A DNA stretch of 64,000 nt from UBA4417 sp033809755 (lineage in GTDB: Bacteria > Bacteroidota > Bacteroidia > Bacteroidales > UBA4417): positions 11,277 to 75,276 of the forward strand of contig JAPXLB010000013.1 in assembly GCA_033809755.1 (NCBI GenBank), written 5' to 3'. The position numbers and the translations under genes are program-made. Positions 8,028 to 17,284 of this stretch are shown here, one piece after another; positions within the stretch are counted from its first letter, which is position 1, and each line of letters begins with the position of its first letter. The notes under the pieces are model-generated. The model was not told the origin of the DNA and did no database searches. It saw only the letters and a program-made list of their open reading frames with translations.

Positions 8028-10367
8028 TTATTTCGTTTTGATAATTTTATTTGATGAAATTGGTTTATTATTTAACAACACTCGGCAAATGTAAATTCCT
8101 GCAGGCAGCGATTGGGTGTTTACAATAATCTCGTTATCCGTAACTTTGCGGTTTTTGCTGTAAACTGTTTGTCCTAAACTATTTATAAGTTGAATTTCAA
8201 CATTTTGAGGATTAACTTCGCTTATTTTTATACTAATCTTATCATTAAAAGGGTTTGGATAAACATCTGCTGAGATTAGTAAAGAATTATCTATTCCGGT
8301 AGCGGGCTTGAAGTTGGCATGCAAATATCTGTTATCATTTATAATAAAAGTATAATTTTCTTGGGTTGAAATAATTTGACCGTTTTCCGTCCAATTGAAA
8401 AAAACGTAGCCTTCGTTTGCTTGAGCTAATAAAACAACGGTTTCGCCTTTATTGTAGCAACCCGTTCCGCTTACTGTTCCAGTATTTGGCGGCTTTACGT
8501 AAGCAAATACATTAAACAAATCCGGGTTTCTACAAAACTTGAAAATACCATCAAATTCAGAGCCGAAAAATACCGAAGGATTTAAAAACTTAATATACTT
8601 GATATTAGATGTTATATCTAGTTGCAAGTCATGCCAACTATCACCATAGTCATCGGAATAAAACACTTTGCATGGTGCGGTTGACAAATAAAGAGTGTTT
8701 TTATCATCAATTTCTAAATATAAAGCGTAAAACTGAGTTAGTCCATTATTTATCAAAATCCAATCACTATTATCTAAAGCTTTACGGTACAGTTCTCCTT
8801 CGACGACAGCATAAAAATAGTTATCAAATATCCTAACTAATGAAACATCTTTTTCATGTAAGCCAAACATGTTCCACGATTCGCCGTGATTATCTGAAAT
8901 ATAAATTCCACCATTAGTTGCGGCATAAACATTACCATTTGGTTCACACTCAAAATCATATACGTGCCAATGGCTCAAACCGTTGTTCGCCTCTTCCCAT
9001 GTCACCCCGTTATCAACGGACTTTTTTACTCCCATTTGTGAACCCGCATATAAAACCCCTTGATTATCATTTGCTAATGCACGAACTAAATCATACGGGG
9101 GATGGCTTTCCGTCCAAGTAGTATCGTAAACATGTCTTTTGTAGATACCTCCGCCTCCTGTAGCCGACGTTCCTACAAACACATAATCGTCAGGAGTTAT
9201 GGTCATTGAAACAATATTTGTTCTACCTAATTTTTCACTGTATTGGTACCAAGTTTTTCCTTCGTCTTCGCTTATTTGAGCTCCGCCATTCGTCCCAACA
9301 ATTATCTCTCCCGTACTAAATTGACCTATTGTTCTAATTTCAAGATAAGGCAAACTGTCATTAACATATTCCCAGCTCGGGTTATTATGCAACCTCCTAT
9401 ATATCCCAAAGCTACTACCAGCACCAACAAACAAGTCGTAATTGCTATTTTCGGCTATACAAAGAATTGGTGCATATGTTTTAAAATCAAGAGTCCAATT
9501 CTCAAGGTCTGCATCAAATTTAATTAGTTCGCCATCACCGGTACAAGTTAAAATGTTTCCTGAAAAATCATAAATTACATCCTTATAGTTTTTTCTTAAA
9601 GGACTACGTTTCCACGTTCTGCCGTAATTTTTTGACATGAATATCTTTCCCGGATCATAATCTTCTTCCGAAACAGCAACAACACCACCGCTATCATCTG
9701 CTGATATTGCTATTATTTTTTCACTACTATTAAGCAATGGTTCCCATGTTTCACCAAAGTCAATAGACTTGAACATATTCGTTATAGTTCCGAGATACAA
9801 TATTCCTTGATTATCAATTTCTATGCTATAGGCTAGGTTTATACTAATAAACTGCCAACTATTGCCGCCATCAACCGACTTATAAACTCCTCCTATCCCC
9901 GTACCGTATTCAAGTGAGGATGCAAATATCATATCATCTCCAAAAGTTTTTATTCCTGAAATCCAAGTGTTAGAACTAGTACAAAGGAGTGTATCCCAAG
10001 TGTTTCCACAGTCTGTAGAACGAAAAATTTTTCCAAATGATCCTACCAACAAAGTTTGGTCGTTTACAAGTGTTAATGCAGCCCAAGCATCGGATACATC
10101 TCCGTTAATAAAACTCCAACTTTCACCATTATTCACCGATTTATATAACCCTTTATCACACATCATGTACAAGAAATTATTGCTATCAATAACTATTTTC
10201 TCTGCTGATGCTCCATAAGGTCCATTAAGATGTGTCCATTCGCCTTCTAATCCGAAAATGTTTTCTCCTTCGGTGAAAATATTTGAAGCGTGGGCTTTAG
10301 GCGAGTATTCGACATACAATAAAATTGTAGCCAAGATTAACAAAAGTTTAAAAAGTGATTTTTTCAT
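8028..10367 (-). CDS. T9SS-secreted protein with sortilin/BNR (Asp-box) beta-propeller repeats
   Basis: 779 residues. A signal peptide (MKKSLFKLLLILATILLYVEYSPKAHA) is followed by about 12 Asp-box repeats of the type 'S.D.G.TW' ('SVNNGESWSF', 'SVDGGNSWQF', 'SEDEGKTWYQ', 'SDNHGESWNM'), the signature of Vps10/sortilin- and BNR-type propellers. A module near residues 620-690 with 'NEGYVFFNWTENGQIIS' resembles the InlB B-repeat/Flg_new type. The end 'DVYPNPFNDKISIKISE...LPAGIYICRVLLNNK' is a T9SS type A sorting domain. It is probably a surface or secreted binding protein; the ligand is unknown. A minus-strand -7 box (TATCTTTG) sits at 10431-10438, back to back with the tryptophanase promoter. Confidence 0.85.
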   Translation of the reverse strand: MKKSLFKLLLILATILLYVEYSPKAHASNIFTEGENIFGLEGEWTHLNGPYGASAEKIVIDSNNFLYMMCDKGLYKSVNNGESWSFINGDVSDAWAALTLVNDQTLLVGSFGKIFRSTDCGNTWDTLLCTSSNTWISGIKTFGDDMIFASSLEYGTGIGGVYKSVDGGNSWQFISINLAYSIEIDNQGILYLGTITNMFKSIDFGETWEPLLNSSEKIIAISADDSGGVVAVSEEDYDPGKIFMSKNYGRTWKRSPLRKNYKDVIYDFSGNILTCTGDGELIKFDADLENWTLDFKTYAPILCIAENSNYDLFVGAGSSFGIYRRLHNNPSWEYVNDSLPYLEIRTIGQFSTGEIIVGTNGGAQISEDEGKTWYQYSEKLGRTNIVSMTITPDDYVFVGTSATGGGGIYKRHVYDTTWTESHPPYDLVRALANDNQGVLYAGSQMGVKKSVDNGVTWEEANNGLSHWHVYDFECEPNGNVYAATNGGIYISDNHGESWNMFGLHEKDVSLVRIFDNYFYAVVEGELYRKALDNSDWILINNGLTQFYALYLEIDDKNTLYLSTAPCKVFYSDDYGDSWHDLQLDITSNIKYIKFLNPSVFFGSEFDGIFKFCRNPDLFNVFAYVKPPNTGTVSGTGCYNKGETVVLLAQANEGYVFFNWTENGQIISTQENYTFIINDNRYLHANFKPATGIDNSLLISADVYPNPFNDKISIKISEVNPQNVEIQLINSLGQTVYSKNRKVTDNEIIVNTQSLPAGIYICRVLLNNKPISSNKIIKTK

Positions 10368-10430
10368 AATCGTAGAGTTTTAAAGGTTTCTGAAGAAAAA
10401 TTTTCGGTTTCCGACTTAATTATTATCTCG

Positions 10431-10438
10431 CAAAGATA
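10431..10438 (-). promoter_or_regulatory. -7 box (TATCTTTG) for the BNR-repeat gene
   Basis: TAnnTTTG match on the minus strand, 64 bases upstream of the start at 10367. Confidence 0.5.
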
Positions 10439-10492
10439 CAGCAGCTTTGAACAAAAGTCAAGTGTTGTATAAAAAAATAAACTTTTAGTTAG

Positions 10493-10521
10493 TTGTTTTA
10501 ATTTAATTATGTTTACCTTTG
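10493..10521 (+). promoter_or_regulatory. Promoter of the tryptophanase gene
   Basis: -33 TTG at 10493-10495, 18-nt spacer, -7 TACCTTTG at 10514-10521: the Bacteroidota housekeeping arrangement. The leader to the ATG at 10576 is about 50 nt and has no visible TnaC-like peptide. Confidence 0.65.
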
Positions 10522-10575
10522 CGACAGAATAATAAAACAACATTTACAATAATAATTTTTAAAAAACAACATATT

Positions 10576-11955
10576 ATGCAATTACCTTTCACAGAACCTT
10601 ATAGAATAAAAATGGTTGAAGCCATACATCCTAGCACACGCGAACAACGCGAAAAATGGATAAAAGATGCTCATTACAATTTGTTTGCCCTAAATAGCGA
10701 ACAGGTTTACATAGACTTGCTAACTGACTCGGGCACAGGAGCCATGAGCGACAAGCAATGGAGTGCCATGATGTTGGGCGACGAAAGCTATGCAGGTTCA
10801 TCGTCGTATTTCAACCTAAAAAATGCAATAAAAGATATTTTAGGTTTCGATTATTTTATTCCTACTCACCAGGGAAGAGCCGCCGAAAACATTCTTTTCA
10901 GCACGCTTGTCAAGGAAAATGACCTTATCCCTGGAAACTCCCATTTTGATACTACAAAAGGACATATTGAGTTTAGAAAAGCTTTTGCCGTTGATTGCAC
11001 AATCGACGAAGCATTTGATACTTCAAACACTCACCCTTTTAAAGGTAACGTCGACTTGAATAAATTGGAAGATGTTTTAAAAAAGAAAAGCGATAAACAA
11101 CGCATACCTTTTATCGTTATGACGGTTACCTGTAACTCGTCGGGCGGACAACCTGTTTCGCTTAAAAACCTGAAAGAAGTAAAAGCTTTGGCTACAAAAT
11201 ACGATGTGCCTGTTTTCTACGACTCGGCTCGCTTTGCCGAAAATGCTTACTTCATTAAAATGAGAGAAGAAGGTCAGCAAGACAAGTCCATTAGAGAAAT
11301 TGTTAAAGAAATGTACTCGTACTGCGACGCCATGACAATGAGTAGCAAAAAAGACGCTATAGTTAATATTGGAGGTTTTGTTGCTATGCGCGACCCCGAT
11401 TTGTTCCAAAAAGTATCGGTATTCAGTATTTTAAACGAAGGTTATATTACCTACGGCGGACTTGCCGGTAGAGACCTAAATGCCATTGCTCAGGGCTTGT
11501 ATGAAGGAACCGAATTTGAATACTTAGATTCCAGAATTAAACAAGTAGGCTTGCTTGGTAAACGCCTCACCGACTTTGGTGTTCCGGTTCAACTTCCATA
11601 CGGTGGACACGCTATTTTCGTTGATGCTAGCAAAATACTTACACAAGTTCCGAAAGAACAATTTAAAGCACAAACTCTAGGTATAGAACTGTATATAGAA
11701 GCAGGTGTTAGAGCTGTTGAAATTGGCGCCCTTCTTGCAGATAGAGACCCTGTTACCCGCGAAAACAGATACCCCGAACTTGAACTTCTACGACTTGCAA
11801 TACCACGCCGTACATACACCAACGACCATCTAAACTACGTTGCTGTGGCTATGGCTAATGTGTTTGAGCGCAGAAACAGCATTAAAACAGGATATGCTAT
11901 AACTTACGAAGCTCCCGTTTTAAGACACTTTACAATTAAATTGGAAAAAATTTAA
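10576..11955 (+). CDS. tnaA: Tryptophanase (tryptophan indole-lyase)
   Basis: 459 residues. A pyridoxal-phosphate enzyme that splits tryptophan into indole, pyruvate and ammonia. The family is shared with tyrosine phenol-lyase, so the call rests on discriminating positions: 'GVRAVEIG' matches tryptophanase (GIRAVEIG), whereas tyrosine phenol-lyase has an Arg-Ser-Met ('RSMERG') here; 'VTCNSSGGQPVS' and 'DSARFAENAYFIK' also fit tryptophanase. The N-terminal part ('SDKQWSAMM.GDESYAGS') is closer to phenol-lyase, so some doubt remains. The PLP lysine is in 'MSSKKDA' and the fold mark 'PTHQGR' is present. The upstream frame extension (from 10519) is ignored because the family starts 'LPFTEPYRIKMVE'. 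Confidence 0.9.
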   Translation: MQLPFTEPYRIKMVEAIHPSTREQREKWIKDAHYNLFALNSEQVYIDLLTDSGTGAMSDKQWSAMMLGDESYAGSSSYFNLKNAIKDILGFDYFIPTHQGRAAENILFSTLVKENDLIPGNSHFDTTKGHIEFRKAFAVDCTIDEAFDTSNTHPFKGNVDLNKLEDVLKKKSDKQRIPFIVMTVTCNSSGGQPVSLKNLKEVKALATKYDVPVFYDSARFAENAYFIKMREEGQQDKSIREIVKEMYSYCDAMTMSSKKDAIVNIGGFVAMRDPDLFQKVSVFSILNEGYITYGGLAGRDLNAIAQGLYEGTEFEYLDSRIKQVGLLGKRLTDFGVPVQLPYGGHAIFVDASKILTQVPKEQFKAQTLGIELYIEAGVRAVEIGALLADRDPVTRENRYPELELLRLAIPRRTYTNDHLNYVAVAMANVFERRNSIKTGYAITYEAPVLRHFTIKLEKI

Positions 11956-11999
11956 AGAAGAAAATTATTTTATAATGTCAAACAGCATAAACAAATACC

Positions 12000-12030
12000 A
12001 TCTCAGTTGGAATTTTACTCCGACTGAGAT
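12000..12030 (+). promoter_or_regulatory. Stem-loop between tryptophanase and a membrane-protein gene
   Basis: A 12-bp stem (ATCTCAGTTGGA with TCCGACTGAGAT, one G-T pair) closes a 7-nt loop 45 nt after the tryptophanase stop. No T-run follows, so it is not a standard terminator; it could stabilise or regulate the downstream mRNA. Confidence 0.45.
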
Positions 12031-12071
12031 GATATTCTTGTGGTGTGGTTATCGCTTTGTAAAACTTAAAA

Positions 12072-12632
12072 ATGATGAGTAACTTTAGTATTGTTTTAGT
12101 GGCTTTAACACTTGTTCTTTACTTCGGAAACAACCTTGCAATTGCCGGAAGTAGGATGGAAAAATCTTTCGGTGCAATAGGTAAAGCATTGTTTTTGTAC
12201 ATCATAATTCAATGGATTTTACTGATGTTGGGAATTAATATTGGAAACAGACTCAGCGGAATTAACGAAGTTTTCAATATCATAACATTTTTGGTGATTA
12301 TGATAATTTTCGGACTGAAAATGTTTATCTCATCAATAAATACATCTAAAGGTTTACCAAAATACGATTTTTCAAAAACTAAAAGCACTGCATTACTAGC
12401 TGCTTTCGACGGGATTACTACTTTCGTAATTGCTATTGCTGTTGGGGTTTTAATTCTTGATATACGTAAAACCGCTATAATCATCGGAAGTGTTTTAGCT
12501 GTTGGTATTATTTTATTTTTTCTAATTGGTAACAGGATACCCGAAATTGCACCCAAACTGCGCTTTGGTCCTATTGCCGGACTCATACTCATAATCTTAG
12601 CCATTGTACAAACCGTTATTTTCTTTTTATAA
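12072..12632 (+). CDS. Small multi-spanning membrane protein, unknown function
   Basis: 186 residues with about six predicted membrane helices ('FSIVLVALTLVLYFG', 'ALFLYIIIQWILLMLGINIG', 'VFNIITFLVIMIIFGLKMFI', 'STALLAAFDGITTFVIAIAVGVLI', 'TAIIIGSVLAVGIILFFLI', 'GPIAGLILIILAIVQTVIFFL'). Its layout recalls the MntP-like/LysE-type small transporters, but no definite family mark was recognised, so no function is given. It lies 116 bases after tryptophanase and 15 bases before the endonuclease gene on the same strand. Confidence 0.7.
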   Translation: MMSNFSIVLVALTLVLYFGNNLAIAGSRMEKSFGAIGKALFLYIIIQWILLMLGINIGNRLSGINEVFNIITFLVIMIIFGLKMFISSINTSKGLPKYDFSKTKSTALLAAFDGITTFVIAIAVGVLILDIRKTAIIIGSVLAVGIILFFLIGNRIPEIAPKLRFGPIAGLILIILAIVQTVIFFL

Positions 12633-12647
12633 ACAAGATATTACACT

Positions 12648-13727
12648 ATGAGAAAAAATTTACTACTATTTGCACTAATTTTTGTCTGCTTTGTTTCATT
12701 TGCTCAAGCTCCAGCTGGCTATTACAACAATGCTATGGGCAAGTACGGAGTTCAACTGCAACAAGCTCTTCACGATATTATCAAAAATCACGAAGTGCAA
12801 TCGTACCAATCGCTGTGGACACATTTTAGAACTACCGACAAAAAGCCTAACGGCAAGGTTTGGGATATGTATTCCGACAGACCTAGCGGCACTCCGCAAT
12901 ACGAGTACACTTTCGGCAACGACCAATGCGGCAGTTATCATAACGAAGGCGATTGCTACAACCGCGAGCACTCGTTCCCTAAAAGTTGGTTCAACGAAGG
13001 CTACCCAATGTACACCGATTTGTTTCATCTTTATCCCACCGACGGTTACGTAAACGGTAGAAGAAGTAATTATCCTTACGGCGAAGTCAGTAGTGCAACG
13101 TGGATATCAACGAACGGCTCCAAAGTTGGCAACAGCTGTGTAAACGGTTACAACGGCACGGTGTTTGAACCTATAGACGAATACAAAGGCGATTTGGCAA
13201 GAACTTACTTTTACATGGCTACCAGATATTATAACGAAGATGCCAACTGGAGCGGTAGTCCTATGGTAAACGGTTCTCAGTTAGAGCCCTGGGCACTGCA
13301 AATGATGAGAGATTGGGCAAAAGATGATCCGGTTTCGCAAAAAGAAATCGACAGAAATAATGCTGTATACGCTATACAAGGCAACAGAAACCCTTTTATC
13401 GACCACCCCGAATTTGTTGAAATGATTTGGAGAGAAGACTTAGGCGTAGAAAAATATTCCGCTAGAATAAATAGTCTTACCGCATATCCGAATCCAACTT
13501 GCGATATCGTGAACATACATCTGCCGTTTGATATTAATGAAGATAATTATGAAATATATTTGTTTTCGGTAGATGGAAAAAGAATGTCTTTCAATGTTGA
13601 GTTTGAACTCAGTAAAGGTAGCATCAATTTAAATTCAATTCCCGAAGGTGTTTATTTGCTACAATTAGTGGATAAGGTTAAAGGTTCTATTTATCAAACA
13701 AAAATTATCAGAGCTTCATCTTTATAA
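12648..13727 (+). CDS. T9SS-secreted endonuclease I family nuclease
   Basis: 359 residues. The N-terminal signal peptide ends near 'FVSFAQAPAGYY'. The central part is the endonuclease I family (PF04231 type, related to E. coli EndA and Vibrio Dns), marked by 'CYNREHSFPKSWFNEG' and 'DLFHLYPTDGYVNGRRSNYPYGEV', which carry the catalytic His and metal ligands of a beta-beta-alpha-metal nuclease, and 'DLARTYFYMATRY'. The C-terminus ('AYPNPTCDIVNIHLP...EGVYLLQLV') is a T9SS sorting domain, so the enzyme is predicted to act on DNA outside the cell or at the surface, for nutrient supply or biofilm DNA. Confidence 0.9.
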   Translation: MRKNLLLFALIFVCFVSFAQAPAGYYNNAMGKYGVQLQQALHDIIKNHEVQSYQSLWTHFRTTDKKPNGKVWDMYSDRPSGTPQYEYTFGNDQCGSYHNEGDCYNREHSFPKSWFNEGYPMYTDLFHLYPTDGYVNGRRSNYPYGEVSSATWISTNGSKVGNSCVNGYNGTVFEPIDEYKGDLARTYFYMATRYYNEDANWSGSPMVNGSQLEPWALQMMRDWAKDDPVSQKEIDRNNAVYAIQGNRNPFIDHPEFVEMIWREDLGVEKYSARINSLTAYPNPTCDIVNIHLPFDINEDNYEIYLFSVDGKRMSFNVEFELSKGSINLNSIPEGVYLLQLVDKVKGSIYQTKIIRASSL

Positions 13728-13743
13728 CCATAAATAATAGCGT

Positions 13744-14202
13744 ATGGATAAAATCAGATTGACAAAAATTTTTAGCTTCGAAACGGCACACGCTCTAAAA
13801 GGCTACGACGGTTTGTGTAAAAACATTCACGGACACTCGTACAAACTTGAAGTTACAGTTATTGGAACTCCTATAGCCGACAAAAGTAATCCGAAGTACG
13901 GAATGGTCATCGATTTTTCCGACCTAAAACAAATTGTAAATACAGCTATTGTTGATAAATTCAATCATGCTTTGGTTTTATCGCACGATTATAAAAATGA
14001 TTCCTCACTGCAAATATCTACGGAAGAATTTAAAGTCATTTACGTTCCGTATCAGCCAACAAGCGAAAACCTTTTAATAGGTTTTGCAAAAATTATTTCT
14101 CGAAAATTACCCGATAACGTAAGACTTCACCACTTAAAATTGAGCGAAACTGCTACCTCATACGCAGAATGGTGGGCTGATGATAATCTCAATAATAAAT
14201 AA
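13744..14202 (+). CDS. queD: 6-carboxy-5,6,7,8-tetrahydropterin synthase QueD
   Basis: 152 residues. Second step of queuosine/7-deazaguanine synthesis, making 6-carboxytetrahydropterin from dihydroneopterin triphosphate. The PTPS fold is marked by 'FSFETAHAL' (first Zn histidine), 'CKNIHGHSYKLEVTV' with the catalytic Cys and two Zn histidines, 'GMVIDFSDLKQIV', 'DKFNHALVL' and the C-terminal 'LSETATSYAEWW' with the pterin-anchoring Glu. Length is slightly above the 120-140 usual because of an insertion near residues 82-100. The gap to the endonuclease gene is 16 bases. Confidence 0.93.
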   Translation: MDKIRLTKIFSFETAHALKGYDGLCKNIHGHSYKLEVTVIGTPIADKSNPKYGMVIDFSDLKQIVNTAIVDKFNHALVLSHDYKNDSSLQISTEEFKVIYVPYQPTSENLLIGFAKIISRKLPDNVRLHHLKLSETATSYAEWWADDNLNNK

Positions 14203-14228
14203 AAACATACTATCAGGAAAAATTCGAT

Positions 14229-14264
14229 AAAAAAATTGCGTACTTCGGCAAAGAAATACGCAAT
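14229..14264 (-). terminator. Rho-independent terminator of the DUF1573 gene
   Basis: On the minus strand an 8-bp perfect stem (ATTGCGTA/TACGCAAT, arms 14235-14242 and 14257-14264) is followed by a run of T. It may also stop transcription from queD on the plus strand, where the T-run is weaker. Confidence 0.7.
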
Positions 14265-14290
14265 GAATTTATTTTCTCAATATAGGACTG

Positions 14291-14716
14291 TTATTTCTTC
14301 GGAACAACTTGTCCTTTAATTTTTAAAACAACAGGTTTATCATCTGCATTTGTTGTTACTGTAACAGTTTTAAGGAAGTTGCCCATAGCTGCAGCATTGT
14401 AAGTAACCGAAATTACAGTTTCTTTGCCCGACAAAATCGGTTCGCGAGAATATTTTAAGTTGGTACATCCACAGCTAGCTCGTGCGCTGGTGATAATTAA
14501 AGGTTCTCTGCCTTTATTTGTCAACACGAAAGTAGCCTCTTTAGGTGTTCCTTGCTCTATTTTGCCATAATCATAAGTCAAAGTATTGTACTCTGCTATA
14601 GGCAAATTAACGTTTTCAACCTTTTCCGAAGCTCCGGGTTCAGGTCTAACTTGTTGAGCAAATGAATAGCTTGCTACAAATAAAACAACTAAGGATGTTA
14701 AGATAAGTTTTTTCAT
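14291..14716 (-). CDS. DUF1573 domain protein, secreted
   Basis: 141 residues. A signal peptide (MKKLILTSLVVLFVASYSFAQQ) is followed by one DUF1573 Ig-like domain with the family mark 'YDYGKIEQGTPKEATFVLTNKGREPLIITSARASCGCT', including the paired cysteines. Such proteins are abundant in Bacteroidota and exported to the periplasm; their function is unknown. The gene is convergent with queD and divergent from the histidine kinase. A 23-nt inverted repeat lies 50 bases upstream. Confidence 0.88.
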   Translation of the reverse strand: MKKLILTSLVVLFVASYSFAQQVRPEPGASEKVENVNLPIAEYNTLTYDYGKIEQGTPKEATFVLTNKGREPLIITSARASCGCTNLKYSREPILSGKETVISVTYNAAAMGNFLKTVTVTTNADDKPVVLKIKGQVVPKK

Positions 14717-15111
14717 TGTATGATGTTTTTTAATATTCTATGTTAGTTTTTATGTCTAACGTTATCTTTTGCAAAATTCGTGCAAAAGCATTCAATTACT
14801 CATAAAATTTTGTAAAATTTTGTAAAATGACACCAAATAATTTAATAATTACTATTCGGCTTTTATTGATACCATTGACATTGAAAGCAAGTTTACTCTT
14901 TATTATTTTATTTTTTTATTTGACTGACACATACGCAGCAATATCTTAATAAAAAAACTATTGAACCGTTCATAATCTAAGTGTTTAGGCTATAAAATAC
15001 TTTTAAAACTTATATTATTGCCAAATATTTGATTTTTAAAAATTTCTTATTTTTATGCTCTTGTAATTTCTATAAAACAGAAACAATCTTACATCTAAAC
15101 AGCAAAGACAT
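14717..15111. promoter_or_regulatory. Divergent intergenic region with a TTTTGCA inverted repeat
   Basis: This 395-base gap between two divergent genes holds a perfect inverted repeat CTTTTGCA-7 nt-TGCAAAAG at 14766-14788, about 50 bases before the DUF1573 start. The rest is very AT-rich. No convincing TAnnTTTG box is seen for the histidine kinase, and no gene is seen. Confidence 0.4.
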
Positions 15112-16374
15112 ATGAAAAACAAAAACATACGGATAATAATAACCTTAGGTGCTGTCTTTATTGTAGGTGTTATAATAATGCAAGCCCTTTTTATTAGCAA
15201 GGAATGGAGAAACCAAGAACAGCAGTTTATCGATAAGGTATCAACTTCATTACAGAATGTTGCTCGTCAGATATATAAAATCAACAACTCTCAACCAACA
15301 ACACACAATCCCGTGCACAGAGTAAATTCAAACTACTACGTTGTTGATTTAAACAGCAATATTGACAAAAGTGTAATTGAACAACTTCTTAAAATTGAAT
15401 TTTCAAGGAATAATGTTAATTCCGACTACGAATATGCCATATACAACTGCGAAACCAAAACCATGGAATACGGAGCATACTTTAGCTCCGACGGCACAAA
15501 AAAAGTTGCCAAAACAAGCTATGCAATGCCGTTGTACGATGACTATGAGCTGTACTTTGGTGTTTACTTCCCAAAACATGGAAACTACGTGTTTTCAAAT
15601 ATGTACTTATGGTTTTTTCTGTTAGTTGTAATTCTGACAGCTATCTGGTTTTTTTTATATTCGCTTTGGGTTATTTTAAAACAAAAAAGATTGTCGGAAC
15701 TGCAAAAAGATTTCATCAATAACATGACGCACGAGTTTAAAACTCCCATTTCGGCAATTTTAATAGCTTCCGATGTTTTGTCCGACCATAATCAGTATTC
15801 AAAAATGTCAACTGAAAAAGTTTCAACATATACTAATATTATAAAGCAAGAAGCAAGCAGGCTAAGCGAACAGGTTAACAAAATATTGCAAATAGCTACT
15901 CTTGATAAAAAGAACATACAACTTAATCTGCAAAAAGTTAACATAAATAAAATTCTAAGAGAGCTTTCAAAAACCATTCAAGCTGTTCACCCTGTTGATA
16001 TTACACTCAACCTATGCGGAAATATTCCCCCAATAAGAGCCGATTTAGTTCATGCTAAAAATATTTTTTATAATCTGATAGACAATGCCGCGAAATATTC
16101 GGGCGAAAACCCAGTTGTTGAGATTTCTTGTACTCGCACCAACAATAAAGTTGAAATTAGTATCATTGATAACGGCGATGGAATTCCTGAAGAATACAAA
16201 AAATTAATATTCGATAAATTTTTCCGTATCCCAAAAAAAACCGGCAAAGTTAAAGGCTACGGATTGGGCTTGTTTTACGTTAAAACTATGTGCGACGCAC
16301 ATGGCTGGAACATAAAACTCGATAGTAAACACGAAGGAACTTGTTTTACAATTGAAATTAACCTAAAAAAATGA
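15112..16374 (+). CDS. Sensor histidine kinase
   Basis: 420 residues. Two membrane helices (about 8-28 and 165-187) bracket a periplasmic sensor region of about 135 residues with no recognised domain. The HisKA domain has the phosphorylated His207 in 'NNMTHEFKTPISAI'. The ATPase domain follows with N box 'NLIDNAAKYS', G1 'DNGDGIP' and G2 'GYGLGLFYV'. Its stop overlaps the response-regulator start by four bases (ATGA), so the two are translationally coupled. The layout resembles RprX-RprY of Bacteroides, but the signal is unknown. Confidence 0.93.
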   Translation: MKNKNIRIIITLGAVFIVGVIIMQALFISKEWRNQEQQFIDKVSTSLQNVARQIYKINNSQPTTHNPVHRVNSNYYVVDLNSNIDKSVIEQLLKIEFSRNNVNSDYEYAIYNCETKTMEYGAYFSSDGTKKVAKTSYAMPLYDDYELYFGVYFPKHGNYVFSNMYLWFFLLVVILTAIWFFLYSLWVILKQKRLSELQKDFINNMTHEFKTPISAILIASDVLSDHNQYSKMSTEKVSTYTNIIKQEASRLSEQVNKILQIATLDKKNIQLNLQKVNINKILRELSKTIQAVHPVDITLNLCGNIPPIRADLVHAKNIFYNLIDNAAKYSGENPVVEISCTRTNNKVEISIIDNGDGIPEEYKKLIFDKFFRIPKKTGKVKGYGLGLFYVKTMCDAHGWNIKLDSKHEGTCFTIEINLKK

Positions 16375-17063
16375 AAACTAAAATATTATACGTAGAAGAC
16401 GACCAAAGTTTGGCTTTTCTGACCTCAGACCAATTGAGGGACCATGGCTTTGATGTCACCCACTGCCCCGATGGAGAATCGGCTATAAAAAATATAAAAC
16501 AAAACGAGTACGATATAGTCATCCTCGATATTATGCTGCCCGACATCGACGGGTACGAAATTGCGTCTACCATCAGAAAGAAAAATAAATCAGTTCCGAT
16601 TATATTTTTGTCGGCTAAAACAACACTGGATAGCAAATTGAAAGGTTTGACAATTGGAGCCGACGACTATATTACCAAGCCATATAGCATTGACGAACTT
16701 GTTTTGAAAATTAAAGTTTTTTTAAAACGAAGCAATGTAGGCAGTCCAAAACAGTCCAAAAATGAATTCATAATCGGCGAATATTCTTTTTGCCCTTCTA
16801 CTCGTATCCTCAGTTACAATGATGACAAAAACAAACTTACTCATCGCGAAGCCAAAGTTCTTGAGTATCTTTGTTTAAATATAAATCAAATATGCAAACG
16901 CGAAGAAATACAAGAATACGTTTGGGAAAATGACAGTTTCTTTTCCAGTCGCAGATTAGATGTGTTTATATCTAGACTTAGAAAGTTACTTATCGAAGAC
17001 GAAAATATTAAAATTGAAAGTGTTCACGGTATAGGGTATAGACTTTTTATTAGTGAAAATTGA
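16371..17063 (+). CDS. OmpR-family response regulator
   Basis: 230 residues. Receiver domain (1-120) with acidic pocket 'EDD' at 9-11, phosphoacceptor Asp53 in 'VILDIMLPDIDGYE', the conserved Ser/Thr region 'IFLSAK' and the Lys in 'DDYITKPYS'. The C-terminal winged-helix DNA-binding domain (about 130-228) has 'LTHREAKVLEYLC', 'REEIQEYVW' and 'SRRLDVFISRLRKLL...IESVHGIGYRL'. It starts within the stop of the partner kinase. Target genes cannot be told from the window. Confidence 0.94.
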   Translation: MKTKILYVEDDQSLAFLTSDQLRDHGFDVTHCPDGESAIKNIKQNEYDIVILDIMLPDIDGYEIASTIRKKNKSVPIIFLSAKTTLDSKLKGLTIGADDYITKPYSIDELVLKIKVFLKRSNVGSPKQSKNEFIIGEYSFCPSTRILSYNDDKNKLTHREAKVLEYLCLNINQICKREEIQEYVWENDSFFSSRRLDVFISRLRKLLIEDENIKIESVHGIGYRLFISEN

Positions 17064-17099
17064 TTCGTAACTAAAAAATTGATACTTGTAACTAAATTA

Positions 17100-17284
17100 C
17101 TCTACGTTAACATGTCATTAGCCGTTGTCCATTAACTATTAGCCGTTGGCTGTTAGCTGGTAAAGTCGGAAGTCGGAAGACCGAAGACGGAAGTTTTGAG
17201 ACTAATAACTCTCCCGAAACTTCGGGACAGAACTCAAAACTACCCCGTACCAAACAACTATTGATAATTGTTAATTGTTAATTG
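17100..17284. repeat. Intergenic repeat mosaic
   Basis: Gap between convergent genes. Contains TTAGCCGTTGGCTGTTAGC-like words (17118-17158), AGTCGGAAGTCGGAAG, the palindrome CCCGAAACTTCGGG (17214-17227) and TAATTGTTAATTG units at 17270-17284. Confidence 0.75.

Noticed and set aside
10576..11955. Tyrosine phenol-lyase as the identity of the PLP lyase
   Set aside because: The position of the phenol-binding Arg in 'RSMERG' is Val in 'RAVEIG', and neighbouring blocks follow tryptophanase.
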